Shown here: piece after piece, positions 30,330-38,073 of the stretch | Numbering within the stretch: position 1 is the stretch's first letter | Layout of the letters: each line of letters starts with the position of its first letter | DNA from: Oscillibacter sp. | Lineage (GTDB): Bacteria; Bacillota; Clostridia; Oscillospirales; Oscillospiraceae | Length of the DNA stretch: 42,694 bases | Direction of reading: 5' to 3' | Assembly: GCA_022791135.1 (NCBI GenBank) | Contig: JAAVYM010000020.1 | Location: 73,038-115,731, forward strand | Notes under the pieces: model-generated | Databases searched by the model: none | Seen by the model: only the letters and a program-made list of their open reading frames with translations | Told to the model about the DNA's origin: nothing | Program-made: the position numbers and the translations under genes

Positions 30330-32054
30330 ATGGCAATTATTGGAATTGATCTGGGCACCACCAACTCCCTGGCCGCCGTTTGGCGAGACGGGAGGAGCGA
30401 ACTCATTCCCAACGCCGCCGGGGATTTTCTGACCCCCAGCGCCGTCAGCGTGGATGAGGACGGCGGCATTCTGGTGGGCCGCGCCGCCAGGGACCGCCTG
30501 ATTTCCCACCCGGAACGGACCGCCGCCCGCTTCAAGCGTTTTCTGGGCACTTCCAGGACCTATACCCTGGGCGGCAGGACCTTTACGCCGGAGGAGCTGT
30601 CGTCTCTGGTGCTGCGCAGTTTGCGGGAGGACGCGGAGGCTTATCTGGGAGAGGCCGTGGAGGAGGCGGTGGTCAGCGTCCCCGCCTATTTCGCCGAGGC
30701 CCAGCGGGCCGCCACAAAGCGGGCCGCCGCCCTGGCGGGGCTGAAGGTGGAGCGGCTGGTAAATGAACCCTCCGCCGCCGCTGTGGCGGGCCATATCCGG
30801 GAGGGAGACGAGGACAAGGTCTGCCTGGTCTTTGATCTGGGGGGCGGGACTCTGGACGTATCCTTGGTGGAGCGGTTCGGCAGCGTGGTCAGCGTCACCG
30901 CCGTCAGCGGGGACAACCGCCTGGGCGGGTCCGACTTTGACCTGGCTATCGCCAGGGGCTTTTGCGACGACTGCGGCCTGGAGTTTGACGGCCTCGCCCC
31001 CCGCCAGCGGGAACTGCTGGCCCGCCAGGCTGAGCAGTGTAAAATGGCCCTGAGCCGGCAGGAGCTGGTGATGTTATCCGTAGATGACGGCACCATCTCC
31101 GCCTCCCTCACCCTGAGCAACGAGTGGCTGATCCGCAAGTGCAGCGCCCTCTTCCGGCGGATGACCGTCCCCATCCAGCGGGTCTTCCTGGACAGCGGCG
31201 TCTCCCCTCAGGAGCTGGACGATCTGGTGCTGGTGGGCGGGTCCAGCCACATGCCGGCAGTGCGGCGCTATATCTCCCGCTTTTTGCACAAAGAGCCTGT
31301 CCGGGACAGCCGCCCGGACACCGCCGTGGCTCTGGGGGCGGGCATCTGCGCGGGGATGAAGGCCCGGGCCGGGGATTTGAAGGAGCTGGTCCTCACCGAC
31401 GTCTGCCCCTTCACCCTGGGGGTGGCCCGGTACAACGAGAGCGAGCAGGGCCGGGATCTGATGAGTCCCATCATCGAGCGCAACAGCGTCCTTCCCACCA
31501 GCAAAATGGGTGTCTACTACACCGTCCGGGATAACCAGGATAAGGTGGACGTGCAGATTTACCAGGGGGAAAACCGCTACTGTGCGGACAACACCCTCCT
31601 GGGAAAGCTCCTGGTCCCCGTACCTCCTGCGCCCCGGGGACGGCAGTCTGTGCGCATTCGCTTTACATACGACATTAACGGCCTTTTGGAGGTGGAGGTG
31701 GTCAACGAGGCCGGCCACGCGGAGCACCTGGTGCTCCAGAACCAGGGCATGTCCCCCCAAGAGGTTCAGCGGCGGCTTCAGGAGCTGTCCCGCCTGAAGC
31801 TTCACCCCCGGGAGCAGGAGGCGTGCCGTGCCATGGTGGCCCGGGGGGAGCGGCTCTATGCCGCAACGGTGGGGAGCCTGCGGGAGCAGGTGGCGGAGCA
31901 TCTGGACTGGTATCAAAAGATTCTATCCAGTCAGGAGGCTCTGAAAATCGCCAAGGCCACCCGCCGCCTGGACCGTTTCTTCGACCGGGCGGAAGCCTAT
32001 CTGGGCGACGCGGCCCTGCCGCCGGAGCCTTTGAATGAGGAGGACGCACCGTGA
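30330..32054 (+). CDS. Hsp70-family chaperone, HscC-like
   Basis: A 574-residue Hsp70. The nucleotide domain has phosphate-1 IGIDLGTTNS (residues 4-13), VSVPAYF and NEPSAAA, phosphate-2 DLGGGTLDVS and adenosine motif GGSSHMPAV. The substrate-binding part (about 375-490) keeps FTLGVA and NSVLPTSKM. The C-terminal lid is short. Length and the early start fit HscC (E. coli 556) rather than DnaK (638), and there is no grpE or dnaJ next to it. Client proteins are unknown. Its stop overlaps the GTG of the next gene. Confidence 0.92.
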   Translation: MAIIGIDLGTTNSLAAVWRDGRSELIPNAAGDFLTPSAVSVDEDGGILVGRAARDRLISHPERTAARFKRFLGTSRTYTLGGRTFTPEELSSLVLRSLREDAEAYLGEAVEEAVVSVPAYFAEAQRAATKRAAALAGLKVERLVNEPSAAAVAGHIREGDEDKVCLVFDLGGGTLDVSLVERFGSVVSVTAVSGDNRLGGSDFDLAIARGFCDDCGLEFDGLAPRQRELLARQAEQCKMALSRQELVMLSVDDGTISASLTLSNEWLIRKCSALFRRMTVPIQRVFLDSGVSPQELDDLVLVGGSSHMPAVRRYISRFLHKEPVRDSRPDTAVALGAGICAGMKARAGDLKELVLTDVCPFTLGVARYNESEQGRDLMSPIIERNSVLPTSKMGVYYTVRDNQDKVDVQIYQGENRYCADNTLLGKLLVPVPPAPRGRQSVRIRFTYDINGLLEVEVVNEAGHAEHLVLQNQGMSPQEVQRRLQELSRLKLHPREQEACRAMVARGERLYAATVGSLREQVAEHLDWYQKILSSQEALKIAKATRRLDRFFDRAEAYLGDAALPPEPLNEEDAP

Positions 32055-33817
32055 GCTGGCCTTGGAGCGAGCTGGGCCTGCCTGGACCCACGGAGCTGCC
32101 GGAAATCCGGCGGGCCTATGCCCAGCGGCTGAAAACCACCCATCCCGAGGACGACCCGGAGGGCTTCCAGCGCCTCCACGCCGCCTATCAGCAGGCCAGC
32201 CGTGACGCCCGCCGCCGGAGCCGGGGAACCCCGGAGCCGGACACAACGGTTTTTTCGGGCGGCGGGGCCTCCGGGCAGCCCTCCGCTACAATGGACCCGG
32301 GGGAATCCCTGGAGGATTCTGGACAGCCCCCCTGCCCCCCTGCCCCGGAGCCGCAAGCCCCGGTAGAAACCTCTGACTGGGACTATGAACGGCTCTTTGC
32401 CGAGGGGGAGGCGGAGGCCCGGGAGGCCAACCTCCGAAGGATGGAACAGCTCCGCCGGAAAAACCGCGCCCGTTATGCCGCCCAGCAGCGGCAGTCCCTG
32501 GACCGGGACGAGACGCGGGACGCAGTCCTGCTGGCAATCCGCGCCCTGGAGTTGCTTTATGCCTCCGGCGCGTCCCCGGCCCAATGGCAGCGGTTTCTGG
32601 ACAGCCCCGCCTTCTTGAGCGTCCGGGCCAACCTCGATTTTATCTTCGCCCTGGAAGATTTTTTGGAGCGGCATCCGGATCTCTCCCTGGAGATTCGCAG
32701 AGCCATTTTTCGGGCCTATGAATTCCAGAACGGCTCTCGTTATCCGATATACCGCCGCCTTTATCAGCTTCTCGGTGTGCACCGCCAGGACCGCCGCCGC
32801 CTGGCCAGGGAACGCAGCGTCTGGCGAAACCGATGGCGGAGCTTTCCCGCCTGGCGGAAGACCGGCATCGCCGTCTGCTTTTCTATTCTCGCCGTGTTCA
32901 TGGCGGTGGGGCTGTGGGTGAACCTCCGGGGCGCGTACCGGGACTTCACCCAGCGGCGCGAGGCAAAGCAATGGCAGGTCCAGTCCCTCCAGTGGCTGGA
33001 GGAGGATTTCGGCCAGGCTTTTGTCCATCCCCTGGAGGATCGTGAGGAAATCTGCGCCCCGGCGGCGGCCCCCTCCCTCTATTTTTGGATTCTCCCGGAC
33101 GGGGAGCGCAGCGAACGCCGGGCCGGCTACCGGACCGATTACCCCCACATCCTGCTGAAGCGGAAGCTGGAGGAGTTCGCGGAGGCGTGGGGGCTGGGCC
33201 TGCGCTTCGACAGCGCCGGGGAGGGCTACCAGGGCAGCCTGGGAGAGGCCCCGGGGGCCTATCTCTTTGATTTGCCCCTTTTGGGGGCGGGGGAGGCCAT
33301 TACCGCCCTGGGGGCGCTGCTGGACGATCTGAAAGCCGAGAGCTGGTACCGCGTCCTCCAGGACAAATACGGCGGGGCGATGACCTATCAGATTTTCCTC
33401 TGCCATGGGGAGCTGTCCTTTTACGACGCCGTCTCCACGGAGGGCGGCGGCTTCGACGCCGGCTACGCCCGGGCGCAGTATGAAGCCCACGCGGGCGGGG
33501 CCTTTTGCCGCTACATTCTGGAGCAAAGCGGCCTGGCCGCCCGGCATATGGGGGAGGACGCCTACATTCTCCAGGACCAGGGCACGGAAGAGATCAGCGG
33601 CGAGACATTCTTTCGGGTCACGGGACTTCAAAAGGACGGCGGCCAACCCCTGGTGCAGTATTTCCTGGCGTCCGGGGGACGGGTTCTCTTTTGCCTGCCG
33701 GAAGGCGCACAGGCGCGCATAACTCACGTCACGGACCTCTACCGGGGGACTTCCCTCCCCATAGAGCTGGAGGGCGTGGGCCTGGTGATGGCCTGGGATC
33801 AGATTCAGCCCGAATGA
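32051..33817 (+). CDS. Membrane-anchored J-domain-like co-chaperone with HPE in place of HPD
   Basis: A 588-residue protein starting with GTG, overlapping the Hsp70 stop as GTGA. Residues 1-50 resemble helices II and III of a J domain, but the loop reads His31-Pro32-Glu33-Asp34 instead of HPD: THPEDDPEGFQRLHAAYQ. A Pro-rich linker (60-105) and a charged helical segment follow. A single membrane helix covers about 271-291, and a 290-residue C-terminal domain without family resemblance lies beyond it, probably outside the cell. The order HscC-like then J-like recalls hscC and djlB/djlC of E. coli. It probably directs the Hsp70 to the membrane. Confidence 0.78.
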   Translation: MSWPWSELGLPGPTELPEIRRAYAQRLKTTHPEDDPEGFQRLHAAYQQASRDARRRSRGTPEPDTTVFSGGGASGQPSATMDPGESLEDSGQPPCPPAPEPQAPVETSDWDYERLFAEGEAEAREANLRRMEQLRRKNRARYAAQQRQSLDRDETRDAVLLAIRALELLYASGASPAQWQRFLDSPAFLSVRANLDFIFALEDFLERHPDLSLEIRRAIFRAYEFQNGSRYPIYRRLYQLLGVHRQDRRRLARERSVWRNRWRSFPAWRKTGIAVCFSILAVFMAVGLWVNLRGAYRDFTQRREAKQWQVQSLQWLEEDFGQAFVHPLEDREEICAPAAAPSLYFWILPDGERSERRAGYRTDYPHILLKRKLEEFAEAWGLGLRFDSAGEGYQGSLGEAPGAYLFDLPLLGAGEAITALGALLDDLKAESWYRVLQDKYGGAMTYQIFLCHGELSFYDAVSTEGGGFDAGYARAQYEAHAGGAFCRYILEQSGLAARHMGEDAYILQDQGTEEISGETFFRVTGLQKDGGQPLVQYFLASGGRVLFCLPEGAQARITHVTDLYRGTSLPIELEGVGLVMAWDQIQPE

Positions 33818-33824
33818 AGCGAAA

Positions 33825-33862
33825 AGCCGGGAGGCCGTCAGCGGCCCCCCGGCTCTTGTTAT
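33825..33862. terminator. Terminator between the convergent J-like and prmA genes
   Basis: AGCCGGGAGGCC, loop GTCAGC, GGCCCCCCGGCT, one A-C mismatch. On the plus strand CTTGTTATTT follows; on the minus strand TTTTC follows. It serves both genes, better on the minus side. Confidence 0.7.
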
Positions 33863-34812
33863 TTGCAGGCAAAAGCGTACCAGCCGCCGTCCTCCCAACG
33901 GTCCCGAATCTTCAGCCCGGCAGCGGTGAGCGCTGCCGCCGTCTCCTCCGCCCGGCCCTCGATGATGCCGGAGCAGAGGAAGGTCCCGCCCTCTTTCAGC
34001 AGCCCCCGAATTCGGGGAGCCAGGGCGATGATCACGTCTGCCACGATGTTGGCCAGCACCACGTCATAGCCTCCGCCGATTCGCTCCGCCACAGCCTCGT
34101 CCGTCAGGATGTTGCCGGTAAAGACGGTGAAGGACTCCGGCCCGATGCCGTTGAGGGCGGCGTTTTCCCCCGCCGCGTCCCGGCACTTGTCGTCGATGTC
34201 CACCGCCAGAGCCGACTCCGCGCCCAGACGCAGCGCCGCGATGGACAAGATGCCGCTGCCGCATCCCAGGTCCAGCACCCGCTCGCCGCCGTGGATCCGC
34301 TCCTCCAGGGCCGTCAGGCACAGGCGGGTCGTGGCGTGGGCGCCGGTGCCAAACGTCAGTCCCGGGTCCAGGTAGACGGGCACCCGGTCCCCCGGCTCCG
34401 CCTCCTCCCACTGGGGGACAATCAGCAGCCGCCGGCCAATCTCCATGGGCTTGTAGTACTGTTTCCAGCTATTCTCCCAGTCGGCGTCCTGCACCTCCTC
34501 CAGGGTCATCAGCAGTGTTCCCAGGTCCTGCCGCTCCGCCTTTAGAGCCGCCAGGGCTATGCGGACCTCCCCCAGCTTGGCGAAGCCCTCTTCCTTTGCC
34601 TCCAGATAAAAGGTGATTCGGGACCGGCCCGCCATATGGCGCTCCAGCTCCTCGTCCACGTAATCCCAGTAGTCCCGGTTGTTCTCCAGGAAGTTCTGGA
34701 ACTCCTCCTCGTCCTCTACGGCCACGCCGTCCACCCCCAGGGCGGACAGCATGGCCTGGACCGTCTCCAATCCCGCGTGATTCGTGTCGATGCGTACTTC
34801 CAGCCAGCGCAT
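33859..34812 (-). CDS. prmA: Ribosomal protein L11 methyltransferase
   Basis: A 317-residue SAM methyltransferase of the PrmA family. The N-terminal substrate-recognition domain runs to about 120. The linker motif GLTFGTGAHATTRLCL comes next (about 152-167), then SAM motif VLDLGCGSGILSIAAL and the NIVADVI-A post-motif block. It trimethylates Lys and the N-terminus of L11. AAAGGAGGG precedes the ATG at 34812. It is the third gene after the DUF1836 protein and DegV, with gaps under 20 bases. Confidence 0.96.
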   Translation of the reverse strand: MRWLEVRIDTNHAGLETVQAMLSALGVDGVAVEDEEEFQNFLENNRDYWDYVDEELERHMAGRSRITFYLEAKEEGFAKLGEVRIALAALKAERQDLGTLLMTLEEVQDADWENSWKQYYKPMEIGRRLLIVPQWEEAEPGDRVPVYLDPGLTFGTGAHATTRLCLTALEERIHGGERVLDLGCGSGILSIAALRLGAESALAVDIDDKCRDAAGENAALNGIGPESFTVFTGNILTDEAVAERIGGGYDVVLANIVADVIIALAPRIRGLLKEGGTFLCSGIIEGRAEETAAALTAAGLKIRDRWEDGGWYAFACK

Positions 34813-34827
34813 GGATTCCCTCCTTTC

Positions 34828-35700
34828 TCAGCGGGGGGAACCCAGGAAAAACAGGGCCACCACTCCCGCGCCGGTATGGCTCCCAATGACCGGACCCACG
34901 TAGCTGATGCGGATGTCCCTGGTCCCGAAGCGGCGGCGAATCTCCTCCGCCACGAACTCCGCGTCCTCCAGGCAATCGCCGTGGCTGAGGAACACCGTTT
35001 GGTTTCCCGGGTCTACGGCGGCCTTCTCCATATGGTTCACCAGGGCCACTAGGGAGGCCCGCCGCCCCCGGCACTTCTCCATAGGAATCAACCGCCCCTG
35101 ATCGTCTACATGGAGGACTGGCTTGACGGACAGCATGGTCCCGAACAGCGCCGCCGTGGTGCTGACCCGGCCGCCCCGCTTCAAGTGGTTCAAATCGTCC
35201 ACGGTGAACCAGTGGCAGATCCGCCCCTTGGTCTGCTCGGCATAGTCCCGGAGGGCCTCCAGGCTTTTTCCCCGCTCCTTCTCCCGGCTGCACAGCCAGA
35301 CCAGAAGCCCCTGCCCCATGGAGGCGCAGAGACTGTCCACCACGAAGACCTTTCGCTCCGGAAAAGCCTCCCCCAGCTCCTTGGCCGCGATGACGGCGGA
35401 CTGATAGGTGGTGGAAAGGGCCGAGGAGAAGCACAGGCACAAAATGTCCCGCCCGGACTCCAGCACGGGCCGCATGGCGGCGTCAAACTCCCCCACGTTC
35501 ACGGCAGAGGTGACGGGCATCTCCCCGGCCCGAACTCGGTTGTAGAACTCCGGAAAGCCAATCTCCCGTCCGTCCAGGAAATTCCGGTAGCTCTTCCCCT
35601 TCATCTCCAGCCGCAAAGGCAAAATTTCAAGGTTTTGCGCCATGTCCGCAGCAAGGTCACAGCAGCTGTCGGTCATAATTACGTAATCCGCCACGCTCAA
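34828..35700 (-). CDS. DegV-family fatty-acid-binding protein
   Basis: A 290-residue DegV protein. The N-terminal part YVIMTDSCCDLA is the family start, PVTSAVNVGEF and LCFSSALSTTYQSA follow (about residues 62-97, ligand carboxylate contacts), then VDSLCASMGQGLLV. The C-terminal domain has the basic VSTTAALFGTMLSVKPVLHVD segment and ends SHTGAGVVALFFLG, which lines the fatty-acid tunnel. DegV/FakB proteins present fatty acids to FakA kinase; no fakA is in the window. The TTG at 35700 overlaps the upstream stop (TTGA) and has GGAG five bases away; GTG at 35694 is an alternative. Confidence 0.92.
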   Translation of the reverse strand: MSVADYVIMTDSCCDLAADMAQNLEILPLRLEMKGKSYRNFLDGREIGFPEFYNRVRAGEMPVTSAVNVGEFDAAMRPVLESGRDILCLCFSSALSTTYQSAVIAAKELGEAFPERKVFVVDSLCASMGQGLLVWLCSREKERGKSLEALRDYAEQTKGRICHWFTVDDLNHLKRGGRVSTTAALFGTMLSVKPVLHVDDQGRLIPMEKCRGRRASLVALVNHMEKAAVDPGNQTVFLSHGDCLEDAEFVAEEIRRRFGTRDIRISYVGPVIGSHTGAGVVALFFLGSPR

Positions 35701-36257
35701 TCACGCTCCTTTTCTTTTTTCCCCTTGGCGGGAGGACCCTTCCGCTCCCGGAGCAGGGCCACGCAGCGGTTTCCCGCCACACCGGCGGCATAGCTCAGCA
35801 GGGCAAAGTGAATGGCGGCGTCCGCCAGGGCCGGATCGTCCAGCTCCCCGTCCCCGGCCCGGGAGGCCAGCTCCCCGGCGGTGATGTTCAACGCCTTGTC
35901 CAGGCTGGAGCGAAAGGCGGCGTAGCCGTCTTGCACCGGCCGGTCCCCCTGAAGCTCCTCCCGAATCAGCAGGTCCATGTCCCTGGTGGACATGACCCGC
36001 TTCAAAATGCAGATGACCGTGAAATAGGCCAGGTGCTCCCGGCCGTATTTTTTTCCCTCGGCCCGGGGGGCGAGGCCGCTTTTTGTATAGTTGTTTACCA
36101 TGGCGGCGGTCAGCCCGTCGTCCCCGTCAAAGCGGATCACCTGCCGGTCCATATAGGAGAGAACCTGATCCATATAGAGGGAAAAATCCGGCAGCTGATC
36201 CCACTCCACAGGCCGCTGCTCCCGCAGGCGGGCTTGCAGATCGCTCAGATCGTTCAT
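35697..36257 (-). CDS. DUF1836 protein, probable MerR-like DNA-binding fold
   Basis: A 186-residue protein of the DUF1836 family, marked by LPDFSLYMDQVLSYMDRQV (about 22-40). The VNNYTKSGLAPRAEGKKYGREHLAYFTVICILK stretch at about 55-87 resembles the first helices and wing of MerR-type regulators: turn, Tyr after a Lys-rich loop, then a hydrophobic helix. The C-terminal half is helical with Lys/Glu at the end. Function is not known. I infer DNA binding. GAAAGGA precedes the ATG at 36257; the longer frame to 36293 has no site. It is the first gene of its operon, directly behind a promoter with a palindrome. Confidence 0.8.
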   Translation of the reverse strand: MNDLSDLQARLREQRPVEWDQLPDFSLYMDQVLSYMDRQVIRFDGDDGLTAAMVNNYTKSGLAPRAEGKKYGREHLAYFTVICILKRVMSTRDMDLLIREELQGDRPVQDGYAAFRSSLDKALNITAGELASRAGDGELDDPALADAAIHFALLSYAAGVAGNRCVALLRERKGPPAKGKKEKERD

Positions 36258-36330
36258 GAAATATCCTTTCTTTCCGCATTTTTGCACGTACAAGAGCTGC
36301 CCGGCAGGGCCGGACGGCTCGGCAATGGTT

Positions 36331-36359
36331 ATTGTAACACCGCAACGCGGTTTTGTAAA
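36331..36359 (-). promoter_or_regulatory. Promoter of the DUF1836-degV-prmA operon with palindrome in the spacer
   Basis: Minus strand TTTACA (36359-36354), 17-base spacer, TACAAT (36336-36331). Within the spacer lies a perfect 5-3-5 palindrome, ACCGC AAC GCGGT (36339-36351). A dyad between -35 and -10 is the place used by MerR proteins and by simple repressors. Confidence 0.7.
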
Positions 36360-36436
36360 CCATATTTTGAGGGGTTAAAAAACATATTTTTTCGAGCCGA
36401 AACACGGCGGACCTCCTCCCACGTACCGGCAAGCAA

Positions 36437-36466
36437 ATTCCCGGAGGGCTGCCGCCCTCCGGGAAT
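36437..36466 (-). terminator. Terminator-like hairpin after mnmE
   Basis: ATTCCCGGAGGGC and its exact complement around a four-base loop. TTTGCTTG follows on the minus strand, so the stem is strong but the T run poor. Confidence 0.55.
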
Positions 36467-36509
36467 CCGCTCTCCTCTGCAAGCCTTCTGTCCGCACAAG
36501 CCTGCCAGA

Positions 36510-37913
36510 TTATTTTCCCACGCAAAACCGGGAGAAAATGCGCTCGACAATCTCCTCTCTGGCAGTCCGCCCAGTCAGCTCGCCGATGGCGTCCAGAGCC
36601 TCTTCCGCGTCGGTGAGCACTGCGTCGGGGGTCAGCCCGCTCTCCAGGGCCTCCAGCGCCCGGCGAACGGCGGCCCGGGCACGGCCCGCCGCCTCCTCCT
36701 GCCGCTGGTCCGTCAAAAGGCTCCCGGCCTCCCCCGGGTCCCCGGCAGGGAAGAGGGCCGCCACGGCCTCCTCCAGCCTGTCCAGGCCGTACCCGGTAAC
36801 GGAAGAGACGCATAGGCAGGCGGCGGGATTGTTTGCGCCCTCTTTGATGGCCCCTACGGAAAATGCATGCGGAGTGGTGAGATCGCACTTGGACTCGATA
36901 CAGAGCCAGGGCTTTCCGGTTTCCGCCACCTCATGAAGCAGGACATACTCCGCCTCCCAGTGGGCCTTGTTCTCCGGGCAGACCTCTACGGCCCCATCCT
37001 GAACCAGCAAAATCAGCTCCGCCTCTTCCATGGCCCGGCGGGACCGCTCCACACCCAGGCGTTCCACTTCGTCCCCCGTCTCCCGGAGGCCCGCCGTGTC
37101 GATGAGGCGCAGCAGTACTCCGCCGCATAGAACGGATTCCTCCACTGTGTCCCGGGTCGTCCCCGGCACACCGGTGACAATGGCCCGCTCATACCCCGCC
37201 AGCGCATTCAGCAGGGAGGACTTTCCGGCGTTGGGCAGCCCCACGATGGCCGTCCGCACGCCCCTTTTCAGCACCTGCCCCCGGCGGCAGGTGTCCAGCA
37301 GTGCCGCCAGCCTTTCCTCCGCCTCCCGGAGGGCGGCGGCAATCTCCTCCGGCCCCGCGTCGGCAATGTCCTCATCCGGGTAATCCACCACCGCGTAAAA
37401 CCGGGAGGTAATCTCCAGCAGCGCCTCCTGCACCGGCTCCAGCCGGCGGCGAAGCCCCCCGTCCAACTGGGCGGCAGCGTTCCGGGCAGCGGCGGCCGTC
37501 TCGGCGTCGATGAGGTCAATGACCGCCTCCGCCTGGGTCAAATCCATCTGCCCATTCATAAACGCCCGCTTCGTAAACTCCCCCGGCCCGGCCTGCCGGG
37601 CGCCAGCGGCAAACAGCGCCGCCAGCACCTCCCGCAAAACCACCGGGGACCCGTGGCAGTGAAACTCCGCAGCATCCTCGCCGGTGTAGCTGTGAGGCGC
37701 CGGGAACCGTACTGCCAGCCCCCGGTCTATCACCCGCCCCTGGCTGTCCCAAAACTCCCCCAGCACCATCCGGCGGGCCTCCTGCTCCCCAAAGGGCCGC
37801 CGTCCCCGGAACACCTGCCCACATATGTCAAAGCATCCCGGCCCGGACACCCGCACCACTCCAATCGCCCCCGGGACATTTCCCCCGGCAGCAATCGCCG
37901 CAATCGTGTCCAT
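36510..37913 (-). CDS. mnmE: tRNA modification GTPase MnmE
   Basis: A 467-residue GTPase. The N-terminal folate-binding domain starts MDTIAAIA and includes the conserved SGP and SYTGEDAAEFHCHG blocks. The helical domain carries the GTPase with P-loop GLPNAGKSSLLNAL (about 225), DTAGLRETGDEVE switch II and SKCD. The C-terminus FCVGK is the family's conserved cysteine tail. With MnmG it makes the 5-carboxymethylaminomethyl group at U34 of tRNA. The ATG at 37913 has GGAGG six bases upstream; an ATG seven codons earlier does not. mnmG is not in the window. Confidence 0.97.
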   Translation of the reverse strand: MDTIAAIAAGGNVPGAIGVVRVSGPGCFDICGQVFRGRRPFGEQEARRMVLGEFWDSQGRVIDRGLAVRFPAPHSYTGEDAAEFHCHGSPVVLREVLAALFAAGARQAGPGEFTKRAFMNGQMDLTQAEAVIDLIDAETAAAARNAAAQLDGGLRRRLEPVQEALLEITSRFYAVVDYPDEDIADAGPEEIAAALREAEERLAALLDTCRRGQVLKRGVRTAIVGLPNAGKSSLLNALAGYERAIVTGVPGTTRDTVEESVLCGGVLLRLIDTAGLRETGDEVERLGVERSRRAMEEAELILLVQDGAVEVCPENKAHWEAEYVLLHEVAETGKPWLCIESKCDLTTPHAFSVGAIKEGANNPAACLCVSSVTGYGLDRLEEAVAALFPAGDPGEAGSLLTDQRQEEAAGRARAAVRRALEALESGLTPDAVLTDAEEALDAIGELTGRTAREEIVERIFSRFCVGK

Positions 37914-37985
37914 ACACCACCTCCATAAACCCAAGGGGCGGACCCAAGGCCCGCCCCCTCATCCTTCTCGTTTCAACCCGGCTCC

Positions 37986-38073
37986 CGTTGCCGCCGCTCC
38001 GGCCCGGACGCCCTCCGGACCCCCAGCGCGCGGGAAAGCTCTTTTGGATACTTTTCTCTCGAGAAAAGTATCA
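37986..38073 (-). repeat. Copy A of a dispersed 3' repeat, overlapping the SLH gene stop
   Basis: Read on the minus strand it starts at the stop codon of the SLH protein, TGATACTTTTCTC, forms a 12-bp hairpin (GATACTTTTCTC with GAGAAAAGTATC) and ends in CCGGAGCGGCGGCAACG. It matches copy B at 41987-42071 in order and in most positions. Further downstream an imperfect GGGGCGG/CCGCCCC hairpin (37935-37957) may terminate, though without a T run. Confidence 0.8.

Noticed and set aside
30265-30330. HrcA/CIRCE control of the Hsp70 gene
   Set aside because: No TTAGCACTC-N9-GAGTGCTAA-like inverted repeat is present between promoter and start.
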